The notes beneath the pieces were generated by a model that searched no databases, was not told where the DNA came from, and saw only the letters and a program-made list of their open reading frames with translations. DNA of 64,000 nucleotides from Desulfosudis oleivorans (GTDB lineage: Bacteria > Desulfobacterota > Desulfobacteria > Desulfobacterales > SURF-7): positions 62,001 through 126,000 of the forward strand of contig DYJD01000001.1 in NCBI GenBank assembly GCA_020723325.1, read 5' to 3'. Shown piece after piece: positions 41,408 to 50,752 of this stretch. The position numbers and the translations under genes are program-made. The first letter of the stretch is position 1, and each line of letters opens with the position of its first letter.

Positions 41408-43198
41408 TCAATTCGAAATTTGTGCTTTTCCTTTATCCTGTTTTGAAAGCACAAAATCAAGATTGAAACGCGCTTTGTGAAAGTCAGGATTGATATTGAG
41501 TGCTTTTTTAAAGCATTCTATTGACTTATCAATTCGTTTCTCAGAAAAATAAAGGATGCCGAGATTATTATAGGCATCTGCATAATCCGGCCGGAGTTGG
41601 ATAGCCTTGAAATAATATTTTTCGGCTTCATCAATCCGGCGTTTTTCAGAGAGCAGGTTTCCCATATTATTATAAGCGGAAGCCAGAGTCGGTGATAATT
41701 GTATGGCTATTGAAAAAGCTTTCATGGCCTCTTCCGGTTGATTTAAATCTGATAAAGCAATTCCAAGGTTGTTATAGGCTTCAAAATTAGATGGGCGTAT
41801 GCGTATGGAATGATTGAATTGATTTACTGCCTCGGTTTTTCTTCCCTGCTTTGCCAGTGACACCCCTAAAAGATTGTGAACAAAATAGTTATTTTCTGTA
41901 ACCATAAGCGAATGTTGAAATAATGTAACGCTGTCTTTCCAGTGTTTAACTTGGGTGCGCGTCATCAGAGCTAAAATGATAATGCAGATCGTTCCCATGG
42001 TAATCTTGGCCCTTTTGATGAAACATCGATTATTGTCATAACTGAATATTCCCCATACAACAGCTATAAAAAGACCGATAAAGGGGATATATGCAAACCG
42101 ATCATTGATTGCGCCCCAAGTGCCTGAAAAGGTAATTCCTATTGCTGGAACAAAAGTGCCTAGGAACCATAGCCAACCTGTAATGAGATATGGCTTTTTC
42201 GTTATGTTGCGGATTACATATATTGATATTACTATAATTAAAAAAATTGATCCCAAGTATTGCCATGCCGGTATCATCTCGGCTGGATACGGATAATGAA
42301 TTGAAAAATTTTGGGGCCAAATAGCTTTGCCTATATATTTTATATATGAAACAATTGCATTGGCAAGACGCATTTTTATCGGTACGGTTTCATTTGATAT
42401 TACATGACCGAGTTTCTGGAGGGACAAGGAAGTGATCAGGATTGAAAGGGCGGAAACAATAAAAAATGGTATTTTTTCATAAATCAGTTTTTTTGATTCT
42501 CCCATGAATCGGCGGAAAGGAATTGCAGAGGACCTATGCCCGATAATCAGCAATTGCATACGCCCAAGCGGCCAGTAGTCCAATAAAAGCAAGACAAAAG
42601 GAAGTGTGATCAGCATGGGCTTGGCCATATTCCCCAGTATTAAAAAAAATAATGTGATTAAATAATTGGTTATATTGGAATGATTGACATATCGGGTATA
42701 GGCCAACATGGTGAGCATCCAAAAAAAAGCGCTTAACACATTTTTTCTTTCTGCTATCCATGCCACAGAGTCGACATTGATGGGGTGAAGGCTGAAAAAA
42801 GCAGCTACCAGTGCGCTTTCCCAGTTATAGCCAGTGGTTTTTTGTAGAAAAATAAACAAGAGAAGGCTATTGATGGTATGAATCAACAAGCTTGTAAGAT
42901 GATGAAATCCAGGTTGCAAACCAAACAGATCACAATCCAGCATATGTGAAAGCCAGGTCAATGGCAGCCAATAATCAGTATTGTTAAATTGAAAGGCCCA
43001 AGCAATGGTCTCAACATTCAGTCCTTGTTGAACATACCGATTTTCTGTAATATAAGCATTGTCATCAAGATCGATGAAGCCATTATCGCCTACCGGCCAG
43101 TAAATAAAAAAAGTGATGATAACAAGAAGAAACAACAATATGATATTTTTTTTTTGATTAAACAAGGAGGATGATATGGTTTTGGAACAATTTTGCAT
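41408..43198 (-). CDS. TMTC-like membrane protein with C-terminal TPR repeats
   Basis: A 596-residue protein. About residues 20-400 hold ten or so membrane helices of a GT-C-like fold with the luminal/periplasmic acidic motif FIDLDDNAYITENRYVQ typical of TMTC-type O-mannosyltransferases, and WIAERKNVLSAFFW, also usual for the family. Residues about 430-585 are at least four TPRs (NNLGIALSDLNQPEEAMKAF; NNMGNLLSEKRRIDEAEKYY). It may glycosylate exported proteins, such as those encoded beside it; this is inference. The sequence is markedly A+T-rich. Confidence 0.78.
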   Translation of the reverse strand: MQNCSKTISSSLFNQKKNIILLFLLVIITFFIYWPVGDNGFIDLDDNAYITENRYVQQGLNVETIAWAFQFNNTDYWLPLTWLSHMLDCDLFGLQPGFHHLTSLLIHTINSLLLFIFLQKTTGYNWESALVAAFFSLHPINVDSVAWIAERKNVLSAFFWMLTMLAYTRYVNHSNITNYLITLFFLILGNMAKPMLITLPFVLLLLDYWPLGRMQLLIIGHRSSAIPFRRFMGESKKLIYEKIPFFIVSALSILITSLSLQKLGHVISNETVPIKMRLANAIVSYIKYIGKAIWPQNFSIHYPYPAEMIPAWQYLGSIFLIIVISIYVIRNITKKPYLITGWLWFLGTFVPAIGITFSGTWGAINDRFAYIPFIGLFIAVVWGIFSYDNNRCFIKRAKITMGTICIIILALMTRTQVKHWKDSVTLFQHSLMVTENNYFVHNLLGVSLAKQGRKTEAVNQFNHSIRIRPSNFEAYNNLGIALSDLNQPEEAMKAFSIAIQLSPTLASAYNNMGNLLSEKRRIDEAEKYYFKAIQLRPDYADAYNNLGILYFSEKRIDKSIECFKKALNINPDFHKARFNLDFVLSKQDKGKAQISN

Positions 43199-43294
43199 AT
43201 CTCAAGTTCAAGTAAGCCATGAAATATTATTTTAATAATTATTTTGGGCTTTTTTCCCATTGCATCTGGTGATAGTTAATTAAAAATATTGTAT

Positions 43295-43332
43295 TTGACA
43301 AGCTGTTTGTTTTGATGTAAACAATGTTCATA
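43295..43332 (+). promoter_or_regulatory. Promoter with operator-like motif TGTAAACAATGTTCATA
   Basis: TTGACA (43295-43300) is followed after 15 bases by the 17-base motif (43316-43332), which differs from the copy at 41315-41331 at two positions and lies where the -10 should be. It is about 55 bases before the DUF1566 lipoprotein ATG. Confidence 0.55.
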
Positions 43333-43385
43333 TTTAGGAATTATGATATCGTTACTATGCAAACTTAAATTGAAAGACAACTATT

Positions 43386-45173
43386 ATGAAACGATCTATG
43401 ACAAATATTAATTATATTTGCGTACTGTTTTCGGTTTTATTTTTTTCATGCAGTGATGATAAAAATAATGGCTCTGCAACAAATCAACCTCTTGATTTTA
43501 CAGGATTTGGTAGGATTGAATTCAGTATTGATTGGGATAGATCAGGTCCGTCTTTTTCGAATCTCATTGCAGACATTTACGACCAAAGGAATGAGAGGAT
43601 TGCCCGCAGAGATCAAATTCCGAATTTTAACGAATTAAAAATCGAGAAAGTTCCTGCCGGGGCAGATAGGACTTTAGTTGTTTATGCAGCCGCTGGATTT
43701 GGTAGAGCATTGTATCGCGGTATCAGCAAGGGACTAACCGTGGAAACCGGCAAAACAACCAAAGCAAATATTCAATTGCAATATTTTAGCACAAACCTCA
43801 CTTCACCTCTTAACGATTCGATCTATAACACAGATAAAATTACATTCAAATGGGATCCTATTCCAGGAGCGGTATCATACCATGTGGTTGTCTACTCCCT
43901 TTTCGAGAAATATGTACCAACAAACAGCTATACCTATCCAGGCCCGGACGAGGCTGCCGGGAGTCAACAATCAACGGCAAGTGAGGGGCCGATCAAGATT
44001 TATTTTTTTCCGGATACCGGGCAAACTAGCACGTATTCGCAAAATAATGATATCAAGAGGGAAGATGGCGATATCGAAAATCCCGTAAAACAACCCACAT
44101 ACACTTTAATGGATGAGGAGGGAGGCGATTGCTCCGGGATAATACCGTACGCATGGAATGTTGAAGCAATTGATGAATTCGGACAATGGGGTGTGGCCGC
44201 AACTGGTTCGTTTAAAAAAGAATGCGCTATGGTGCGCGACAACGTAACCGGTCTGATTTGGGAAGTAAAAACAGTTGATGATTCCATCCAGGATACGAAA
44301 CATAAATATACATGGGCTGGCGCCCAGGCATATGTAGATCAATTAAACGCCGTCAATTTCGGCAGCAGTGCCTTGAAAAATAAATGGCGTCTACCCACCA
44401 TTAAAGAACTGGCCACAATCATTAACAGCAAAGAGAGATATCCGGCTATTTCTTCTTTGCATTTCCCCAATATGAAAGAAAATTATTATTGGTCGGCAAC
44501 CGAATTTGCCGCTAATTCAGGGCTTGATGCCTGGTGCGTTGATTTTACCCGGGGGGAGATTTACACCCAGGTCAAAGAAGCAGCCTCACTCGATATGGAG
44601 CCTCCGAAACCGAGGGTTTATGCATTGGCAGTGAGCGGCGGTCCACCGGTTGATTATGATTTTGAGGTGGACATAGAGTATGGAACTATCAAAGACCCAT
44701 ATAATGAAATAATGTGGATGCAGGCCTCTGGATCGCAGCAAAAATTGAGCTGGGAGGATGCCTTGATTTTTTGTGAGAATTTAAAATTATACAGCGATGG
44801 TTCGGACCATTGGTGGGTGACCCGCTTTACATCAAATGGGCTATTCAAAATTTATTTAGGCGGAGAATGGAAACAGCAGGATCTTCCATCGGGTGCCTAT
44901 CCAGTTCCTAACTATGATAACTGGCGCCTGCCCAATCGCAATGAACTGATGTCCATCGTCGATTACAAACGATTCAATCCCGCCGTAAACACGGATTTTT
45001 TCCCCGAAATTCAACCATCATATTATTGGACCTCCACAACCGTTTCGGATGATGATTATACCGGCAATGCATGGGTCGTGAACATGAAAAATGGAAGCAT
45101 GGAGGGGCTTGATAAAAGCGATGAAGAAGGCAAGTGCTATGTGTTGCCCATGCGGGATTACCCGGTTCAGTAG
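43386..45173 (+). CDS. Lipoprotein with two DUF1566 (Lcl-like) domains
   Basis: A 595-residue lipoprotein: signal peptide with lipobox VLFFSC (Cys about residue 22), then a beta-rich N-terminal half with a fibronectin-like segment (ITFKWDPIPGAVSYHVVVYS). Two DUF1566 domains follow (about 280-420 and 435-590), each with WAGAQAYVDQLN/WEDALIFCENL, NKWRLPTIKELATII/NWRLPNRNELMSIV and YYWSATE/YYWTSTT. The related Legionella Lcl domain binds sugars and collagen, so adhesion or sugar binding is possible. It is probably anchored in the outer membrane. A+T-rich codon use, like its neighbours. Confidence 0.82.
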   Translation: MKRSMTNINYICVLFSVLFFSCSDDKNNGSATNQPLDFTGFGRIEFSIDWDRSGPSFSNLIADIYDQRNERIARRDQIPNFNELKIEKVPAGADRTLVVYAAAGFGRALYRGISKGLTVETGKTTKANIQLQYFSTNLTSPLNDSIYNTDKITFKWDPIPGAVSYHVVVYSLFEKYVPTNSYTYPGPDEAAGSQQSTASEGPIKIYFFPDTGQTSTYSQNNDIKREDGDIENPVKQPTYTLMDEEGGDCSGIIPYAWNVEAIDEFGQWGVAATGSFKKECAMVRDNVTGLIWEVKTVDDSIQDTKHKYTWAGAQAYVDQLNAVNFGSSALKNKWRLPTIKELATIINSKERYPAISSLHFPNMKENYYWSATEFAANSGLDAWCVDFTRGEIYTQVKEAASLDMEPPKPRVYALAVSGGPPVDYDFEVDIEYGTIKDPYNEIMWMQASGSQQKLSWEDALIFCENLKLYSDGSDHWWVTRFTSNGLFKIYLGGEWKQQDLPSGAYPVPNYDNWRLPNRNELMSIVDYKRFNPAVNTDFFPEIQPSYYWTSTTVSDDDYTGNAWVVNMKNGSMEGLDKSDEEGKCYVLPMRDYPVQ

Positions 45174-45524
45174 AAGCCATCGCGACCTTAATCAATTGGT
45201 TTTGCGCCACGCCAAACATAGGAGCGGTGGTCCGGCAGACTTCCCCAGGCCGGTTCGCAGTTAATTCCACAAAGACAGGGAAGCAAGCCGAGCCGCCTGT
45301 TTCTGGGCCGGTATCATTTCAGCCGAATACTTTTCCAACTAGGAATGTTTTGGTTGTTTTCAATGCAGTGCTTTGATATGAAAATGCCGCCCAAGAAATG
45401 CGGCCCTTGATCAACGTTTCGGCTATAGCGCTGCTGAAAGCCGCTTTTAATTGATGGAAAAATCAAGGTCAATGACGGCACACAACCGGCAATAGCATTT
45501 ACATTGTTTAAGGAGAATCATATT
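45174..45524. other. 351-base intergenic region between accessory genes and the Bat operon
   Basis: No convincing gene: an 80-codon open frame at 45134-45376 overlaps the previous gene and shows no ribosome binding site or coding character. A short hairpin GCCGC...GCGGC lies near 45390 without a T-run. The base composition returns to that of the housekeeping genes here. The Bat operon promoter must lie in this stretch. Confidence 0.4.
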
Positions 45525-46499
45525 GTGGAAGAATTGAAACAAAGAGTCGAGACAGCGTATCTCTTGGTCAATGCCTTGCGCAACGAGATCGGTAAAATAA
45601 TGGTAGGGCAAGCCGATTTGATTGAAGGACTGCTGATCGGGCTGTTTACCAAAAGTCATATTCTCATTGAAGGGGTTCCCGGGCTGGCCAAAACCAGTGC
45701 AGTCAAAGCATTGGCCGATACGGTCCAGGCGGATTTCAAGCGGATTCAGTTCACACCGGATTTGTTGCCTGCCGACTTGATCGGCACGGAAGTATATCGC
45801 CCCAAGACCGGCGATTTCTCAATTAAAAAAGGCCCCATTTTTAATAACATCATCTTGGCGGATGAAATCAATCGGGCGCCATCCAAGGTGCAGTCAGCCT
45901 TGTTGGAAGCCATGCAGGAAAAACAAGTCACCATCGGCGACACCACTTTCCCCCTGGCAGATCCATTTCTGGTGCTGGCCACCCAGAATCCCATTGAGCA
46001 GGAAGGAACCTATCCATTACCTGAAGCCCAGGTGGATCGGTTTATGATGAAACTGCTGATGGATTATCCGGCCAAAAATGAGGAAAAGGAAATCATGAAA
46101 CGGGTGGGATTTGAAAGACCGGCAGAGATATCACCCGTGCTATCACCGGTACAGTTGAATGAGCTCGGAGCACTCGTCAAAGAAATTTACATGGATGAAA
46201 AATTGAAGGATTATATCGTCGATATTGTTTTTGCCACACGGAAACCAAAGGATTACGGAATTAATATCGTCGAGTATATTCAATTCGGCGCTTCGCCGCG
46301 GGCCAGTATTTTTTTAAGTCTGGCGGCCAGAGCCTTTGCTTTTCTTCACGGCCGGACCTATGTTACGCCTCAGGATATTAAAACCGTCGCACCCAAGGTT
46401 TTGCGCCATCGCATCATTTTAACCTATGAAGCCGAAGCCGAAGATGTAACAACCGATCAACTCATCAGTCGGATTTTCGATTCAGTGGAAGTACCCTAA
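45525..46499 (+). CDS. MoxR-family AAA+ ATPase
   Basis: A 324-residue MoxR ATPase, first gene of the Bat operon. Walker A is GVPGLAKTSAV, Walker B IILADEINRAP, with SALLEAMQEKQVTIGDTTF and LATQNPIEQEGTYPLPEAQ, which are diagnostic of MoxR. It is expected to act as a chaperone-like ATPase on the von Willebrand A-domain proteins encoded downstream. GTG at 45525 was chosen because AAGGAG lies nine bases upstream; the frame opens at TTG 45504. Length is normal. Confidence 0.93.
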   Translation: MEELKQRVETAYLLVNALRNEIGKIMVGQADLIEGLLIGLFTKSHILIEGVPGLAKTSAVKALADTVQADFKRIQFTPDLLPADLIGTEVYRPKTGDFSIKKGPIFNNIILADEINRAPSKVQSALLEAMQEKQVTIGDTTFPLADPFLVLATQNPIEQEGTYPLPEAQVDRFMMKLLMDYPAKNEEKEIMKRVGFERPAEISPVLSPVQLNELGALVKEIYMDEKLKDYIVDIVFATRKPKDYGINIVEYIQFGASPRASIFLSLAARAFAFLHGRTYVTPQDIKTVAPKVLRHRIILTYEAEAEDVTTDQLISRIFDSVEVP

Positions 46500-46550
46500 A
46501 GTAGAACAACCTTGGGGCTATCTATGGGTCCACGAACACAGTGAGCGGGG

Positions 46551-47432
46551 ATGATACGCATGTTGTCAAAGGAGATCATCCGAAAAATCAAGTCCATTCA
46601 TATCAAAAGCAGCCGTCTGGTGAATACCATGATGGCCGGGCAGTACAAATCGGTATTCAGGGGCAGCGGGATTGAATTCGAGGAGGTCCGTGAGTATAGT
46701 CCCGGCGACGAAGTAAAAAGCATTGATTGGAAAGTATCGGCCCGCTTGGGGCGTCCTTTTGTCAAGTTGTATCGTGAAGAACGCGAATTGGTGGTGATGC
46801 TGTTGATTGATATGAGTGCGTCCACTTGTTTTGGGACTACCGTGAGTATCAAGAAGGAAACCGCTGCTGAGATAGCCGGAATTTTAGCATTCAACGCCAT
46901 CCGCAACAATGATCGGGTCGGTGCGATCCTGTTTACGGATCGAGTTGAGAAATACATCCCGCCCCAAAAGGGCTCGGCCCATATTTGGCGGGTAATCAAA
47001 GAAATTTTTACCTTTAAGCCCACCCATACACTGACGGATATCAATGCCGCCGTCCGCTATCTTGGCCATGTCTGTCGGAAAAAAACAGTATCATTTCTGA
47101 TTTCGGATTTTCTATGCACAGATTACTTGCAAGCATTGAAGGTGGCTTCCAAAAAGCACGATCTGATTGCCGTGGTCCTTTCCGATCCGGGAGATTTCAA
47201 TCTTCCGGAAGGGGGCCTTCTATCCATGGAGGATTTTGAAACGGGGAGTCGCTTGGTACTGGATGCTGCCAATAAAGAGATCCGCCGGATATTTGGAAAA
47301 AAACAAATGGCTCTTTATCAACAACAATTGGAGGGACTTAAAACCGCCGACATTGACGCCATTGAAATCAGTACGGCCGACATGGTTTCAGAAGCACTGG
47401 TCCGGTTTTTCCGATATCGGAAAAAAATATGA
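46551..47432 (+). CDS. DUF58 domain protein of the Bat operon
   Basis: A 293-residue protein with the DUF58 core GSGIEFEEVREYSPGDEVKS, DWKVSARLGRPFVKLYREE and a VWA-like metal site LIDMSAST. DUF58 proteins nearly always sit beside MoxR and BatA/BatB and may be handled by MoxR. A second ATG lies nine bases downstream of the first. No signal peptide, so it is cytoplasmic. Confidence 0.92.
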   Translation: MIRMLSKEIIRKIKSIHIKSSRLVNTMMAGQYKSVFRGSGIEFEEVREYSPGDEVKSIDWKVSARLGRPFVKLYREERELVVMLLIDMSASTCFGTTVSIKKETAAEIAGILAFNAIRNNDRVGAILFTDRVEKYIPPQKGSAHIWRVIKEIFTFKPTHTLTDINAAVRYLGHVCRKKTVSFLISDFLCTDYLQALKVASKKHDLIAVVLSDPGDFNLPEGGLLSMEDFETGSRLVLDAANKEIRRIFGKKQMALYQQQLEGLKTADIDAIEISTADMVSEALVRFFRYRKKI

Positions 47433-47448
47433 GGTAAGGAGATCTGCC

Positions 47449-48966
47449 ATGAAATGTCTAAAGCCTAGTTATACAGCGCTTTCGCGTTCTATTGTGTCGA
47501 TGATTGTCTTGTTTATTGTCGCATCTGAGATTGCCTCGACAGCGGCCGAAAAACTACAGCATGAGGTGAAACTGGTCTCCATCGGAAAAGTACCACCGGA
47601 CACAGATATGGTTCCGGAATCTTGTATTGTGGATGCCGCCGCTAAATCCATTGCTTATGTGGTCAAGTCCCCTGCCGGTATGTCTGTTGTGATGAATGAC
47701 GCCCAAGGCCGTTCCTTTGAGGGCATTGGTAAAGGTTCATTGGTGTTCAATCCGACCGGAACACAAATCGCTTATATTGCAATTCAAGGGAAAAAAATGG
47801 CGGTGATCACCAGTCGTGGAGCTGGTAAGGCTTATGACGGTGTGGATAACATAACCTATAGTCCCAATGGTAACCACCTGGCGTATCGGGCCATGCTGAG
47901 CAATAAGCAGTTTGTGGTTCTGGACGGCCGCACAGGTCCGGAATATGCCGGGGTTTCAAAAAATATCGGCTTGCTTTTCAGTAAGGATTCAAATCAATTC
48001 GCCTATGTGGCCTTGAAGCATAATAAACTGGTTTTGGTAGTAAACGGAAAACCGGAAAAAGAATGCGAAGATATTCGCGAAATCGTTTTCAGTCCTGATT
48101 CAAAACACTATGCCTATGCTGCCAAAAACCAAGGAGCCTGGAATGTTTTGCGCGACGGCAAACCCGGCCCGGCTTTTGATACTGTCAGCCAACTTATTTA
48201 CAGTCCGAATTCATGGAGTTTGGCCCATGGGGCCGAGCTGAACGGAAACGGCTACATGGTAAGAGACGCTAGAAAATTTCCGGCCGGCGACCTTGCCTAC
48301 CAGTCTGCTTTCAGTCCGGACAGCAATCGTTTCGGCTATGGCATGATGAAAGCAGGGGTTTGGCGATTTATCATTGATGAAGAGAGTGGGGCGGCCTGGG
48401 ATCGCCTGGGGACGCTTCAATTCAGCCCGGATTCCTCACGTTACGTTTATACAGCCGCCAAAGGCACTGATTGGCATCTTTGCGACAATGGTGCTATCCA
48501 GCCGGCTTTTGAAGCCATTCGTGGCTTTGCTTTCAACCCAGAAGGCAATTTACTGGTGTATGCCGGCGCTAAAAACGACAAATGGCAAATGGTTGTAAAC
48601 GGAAAGAGCAGTCCTGGATATTATGATGATGTCACCATGCCGGTATTCAGTAAAAATTTATCCCGGGTGGCTTTTGCAGTCAAGCAAGGATCACGATGGC
48701 ACATGGTGGTGGATGGGGAGGAGTCTTCCGCCTATGAACAAGTTGCCTCACCGCTTTTCAGCGAGGACGGTAAACATTTTGTCTACATGGCAAATGTAAA
48801 CGGCAAATGGCGAATAGTTGTGGATAATGTGATGAGCGCCACCAGCTTCACCGGTTTGGTGAAATCCGCGGCGTTGGTTTTTGATTCACCCACCCAGCTC
48901 CATGGGATTGTTTGGCAGGATCCAGGACCAGAGTTTTTTCAACTACTGGTAACGATTCCATTTTAA
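47449..48966 (+). CDS. Exported PD40-like repeat protein inserted in the Bat operon
   Basis: A 505-residue exported protein with the same architecture and length as the one at 39149. A signal peptide lies at about 1-33 (SIVSMIVLFIVASEIASTAA) and about ten blades follow with FSPDSKHYAYAAK, VVLDGRTGPEYAGV and similar repeats. The open frame extends upstream into the DUF58 gene, but ATG 47449 with AAGGAG gives the signal peptide. It lies between the DUF58 and DUF4381 genes, where Bat operons normally have no such gene, with short spacing to both. The ligand is unknown. Confidence 0.8.
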   Translation: MKCLKPSYTALSRSIVSMIVLFIVASEIASTAAEKLQHEVKLVSIGKVPPDTDMVPESCIVDAAAKSIAYVVKSPAGMSVVMNDAQGRSFEGIGKGSLVFNPTGTQIAYIAIQGKKMAVITSRGAGKAYDGVDNITYSPNGNHLAYRAMLSNKQFVVLDGRTGPEYAGVSKNIGLLFSKDSNQFAYVALKHNKLVLVVNGKPEKECEDIREIVFSPDSKHYAYAAKNQGAWNVLRDGKPGPAFDTVSQLIYSPNSWSLAHGAELNGNGYMVRDARKFPAGDLAYQSAFSPDSNRFGYGMMKAGVWRFIIDEESGAAWDRLGTLQFSPDSSRYVYTAAKGTDWHLCDNGAIQPAFEAIRGFAFNPEGNLLVYAGAKNDKWQMVVNGKSSPGYYDDVTMPVFSKNLSRVAFAVKQGSRWHMVVDGEESSAYEQVASPLFSEDGKHFVYMANVNGKWRIVVDNVMSATSFTGLVKSAALVFDSPTQLHGIVWQDPGPEFFQLLVTIPF

Positions 48967-48993
48967 AGCCGCAAGAAGCGAATTATAGATCTG

Positions 48994-49683
48994 ATGGAAC
49001 CGACAAGAATAAAGCCAATGGGAAGCTGCCGAGCCCTTACAATCGGGCTGGTGATGATGTTGTGTTTGACAATGGTGGACAAGGGGCTGACGGAACAGGG
49101 GGATGATCCGGCGCGCTCATCAAAGCAGGCGGCATACAATGATAAAGATGATCCGGTTACCCGGATGACCGACATCCATGACATCAAGCCCCTTGAAACC
49201 ATTGGATTCGATAGCGGTGGTCTTCGCCTCCTCGGCTGGGGTCTCCTGGCATTCGCCTTGGCAGCCTTGATGGTTGCGGGAATGATCCGATTTCGGAAGC
49301 ATATCAAACAAAAAAAAACTTTTTCACCGCCGCCGCCGCCCCATGCCCTGGCCCTTGAGCGCCTCCAGGCTTTGGCGGATTTTGAGTTGATGGATTGCCG
49401 GGAGTTCTATTTCATATTGTCGGGTATCATGCGGGGGTATCTCCAGGGGCGCTATGGGCTGGACGCGCCGGAAATGACCACAGAGGAGTTGTTGCCCAAG
49501 ATTTTGCATCTCAATCTTGACCGAAACTTGGAGCGTGGTATAAAAGACTTTCTGATCTGGAGTGATCCGGTAAAATTTGCCGGGATTAGGGCTGATAAGG
49601 ACAAAATGAGAGCCGATTTGAAGTTTGCCGAACATTTTATCGGCTGCACAACACCGGAGGAAAAGGAGCCGAAAACGCCATGA
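48994..49683 (+). CDS. DUF4381-like membrane protein of the Bat operon
   Basis: A 229-residue protein. A signal-like hydrophobic segment (about 12-28) is followed by a short polar periplasmic region, a membrane helix (about 78-98, LLGWGLLAFALAALMVAGMI), a Pro-rich linker and a helical cytoplasmic part with YFILSGIMRGYLQGRYGLDA and EMTTEELLP. This matches the DUF4381-type proteins found between DUF58 and batA. Function is unknown beyond the association. Confidence 0.75.
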   Translation: MEPTRIKPMGSCRALTIGLVMMLCLTMVDKGLTEQGDDPARSSKQAAYNDKDDPVTRMTDIHDIKPLETIGFDSGGLRLLGWGLLAFALAALMVAGMIRFRKHIKQKKTFSPPPPPHALALERLQALADFELMDCREFYFILSGIMRGYLQGRYGLDAPEMTTEELLPKILHLNLDRNLERGIKDFLIWSDPVKFAGIRADKDKMRADLKFAEHFIGCTTPEEKEPKTP

Positions 49684-49753
49684 GCACAATCGCACACCGG
49701 CAGCCGAACCAGTAAGAATACCGATGACCGAAAATCACGCTTGATTTGTAGGC

Positions 49754-50752
49754 ATGTTTCGATTCGCTTCACCAATATATTTTCTTCTACTGATATTCAT
49801 TCCCATGGCGGTTTTTTACCGGCGCAGGACAAAGCCGCACCCATGTCTGCGGGTTTCCAGCACCGGCGCGCTGAAAGAAATAAAGCCTTCATTGACCTTG
49901 CGCTTCGGTCTGTTTTTGCCTTGGATGAAATACGCGGCTTTTGCCATGATGGTGCTGGCCATGGCCAGACCCCAATGGGGAACCCGCCAGGTGAACATTC
50001 TCACGGAAGGTGTCAATTTGATTCTGGCGGTGGATTTGTCTGAATCCATGGCAGCCCTGGACTTTAAAAGGAAGGGGAAGATCGTCAACCGACTGGAAGC
50101 TGTCAAAGGCGTCATTCATGATTTTATCGGCAAGCGTGCGGGCGATCGCATCGGCATGGTGGTGTTCGGCACCAATGCGTATACCCAACTGCCCTTGACC
50201 CGGGATTATAATACGATTGCTTTTATTTTGGATCGCCTGCAAATCGGTGCAGCTGGACCGAATACCGCTATTGGTGATGCCATCGGCATCAGCTTAAAGC
50301 GCCTTGCCGATATTAAAAGCAGGTCTAATGTGATTATCTTACTGACCGACGGTCAAAGCAATTCCGGGCAGTTGACACCAGAGGCGGCCGCTGAAATTGC
50401 CGCCGGGCAAGGCGTGAAAATATATACAGTCGGCGTCGGCAGCCGTGGCAAGGCTCCGTTTCTGATTCGCGATCCGCTTTTGGGGGAAAGATATGTTTAC
50501 CAGCCGGTGAACATAGACGAGGAGATCCTTCAGAAGATTGCCGACAAAACCCAGGGAATGTATTTCCGGGCGGAAGATTTAGCCGGACTTGAAAAAATAT
50601 ATGCCACCATTGATCGCCTGGAAAAAACAAATGTGAAAATGAAGACCTTTGAGGAGTACCGGGAATTATATGTATATTTCTTGCTGCCGGCCCTAGGCTT
50701 GCTGACCATCTGGGGCATGCTGGCATATACGCGCTTTTTGAGGATTCCGTGA
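49754..50752 (+). CDS. batA: BatA-like VWA domain protein
   Basis: A 332-residue inner-membrane protein with two N-terminal helices, a von Willebrand A domain and a C-terminal helix (about 305-325). The metal-ion-dependent adhesion site is intact: VDLSESM, then TDGQSNSGQLTPEAA. GDRIGMVVFGTNAYTQLPLT is typical of BatA/BatB. The Bat system was named for aerotolerance in Bacteroides; in other bacteria it affects envelope integrity and stress survival. The stop overlaps the GTG start of the next gene. Confidence 0.9.
   Translation: MFRFASPIYFLLLIFIPMAVFYRRRTKPHPCLRVSSTGALKEIKPSLTLRFGLFLPWMKYAAFAMMVLAMARPQWGTRQVNILTEGVNLILAVDLSESMAALDFKRKGKIVNRLEAVKGVIHDFIGKRAGDRIGMVVFGTNAYTQLPLTRDYNTIAFILDRLQIGAAGPNTAIGDAIGISLKRLADIKSRSNVIILLTDGQSNSGQLTPEAAAEIAAGQGVKIYTVGVGSRGKAPFLIRDPLLGERYVYQPVNIDEEILQKIADKTQGMYFRAEDLAGLEKIYATIDRLEKTNVKMKTFEEYRELYVYFLLPALGLLTIWGMLAYTRFLRIP

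Noticed and set aside
45134-45376. An 80-codon open frame after the DUF1566 gene
   Set aside because: It overlaps the end of a real gene, lacks a ribosome binding site and shows no coding character.
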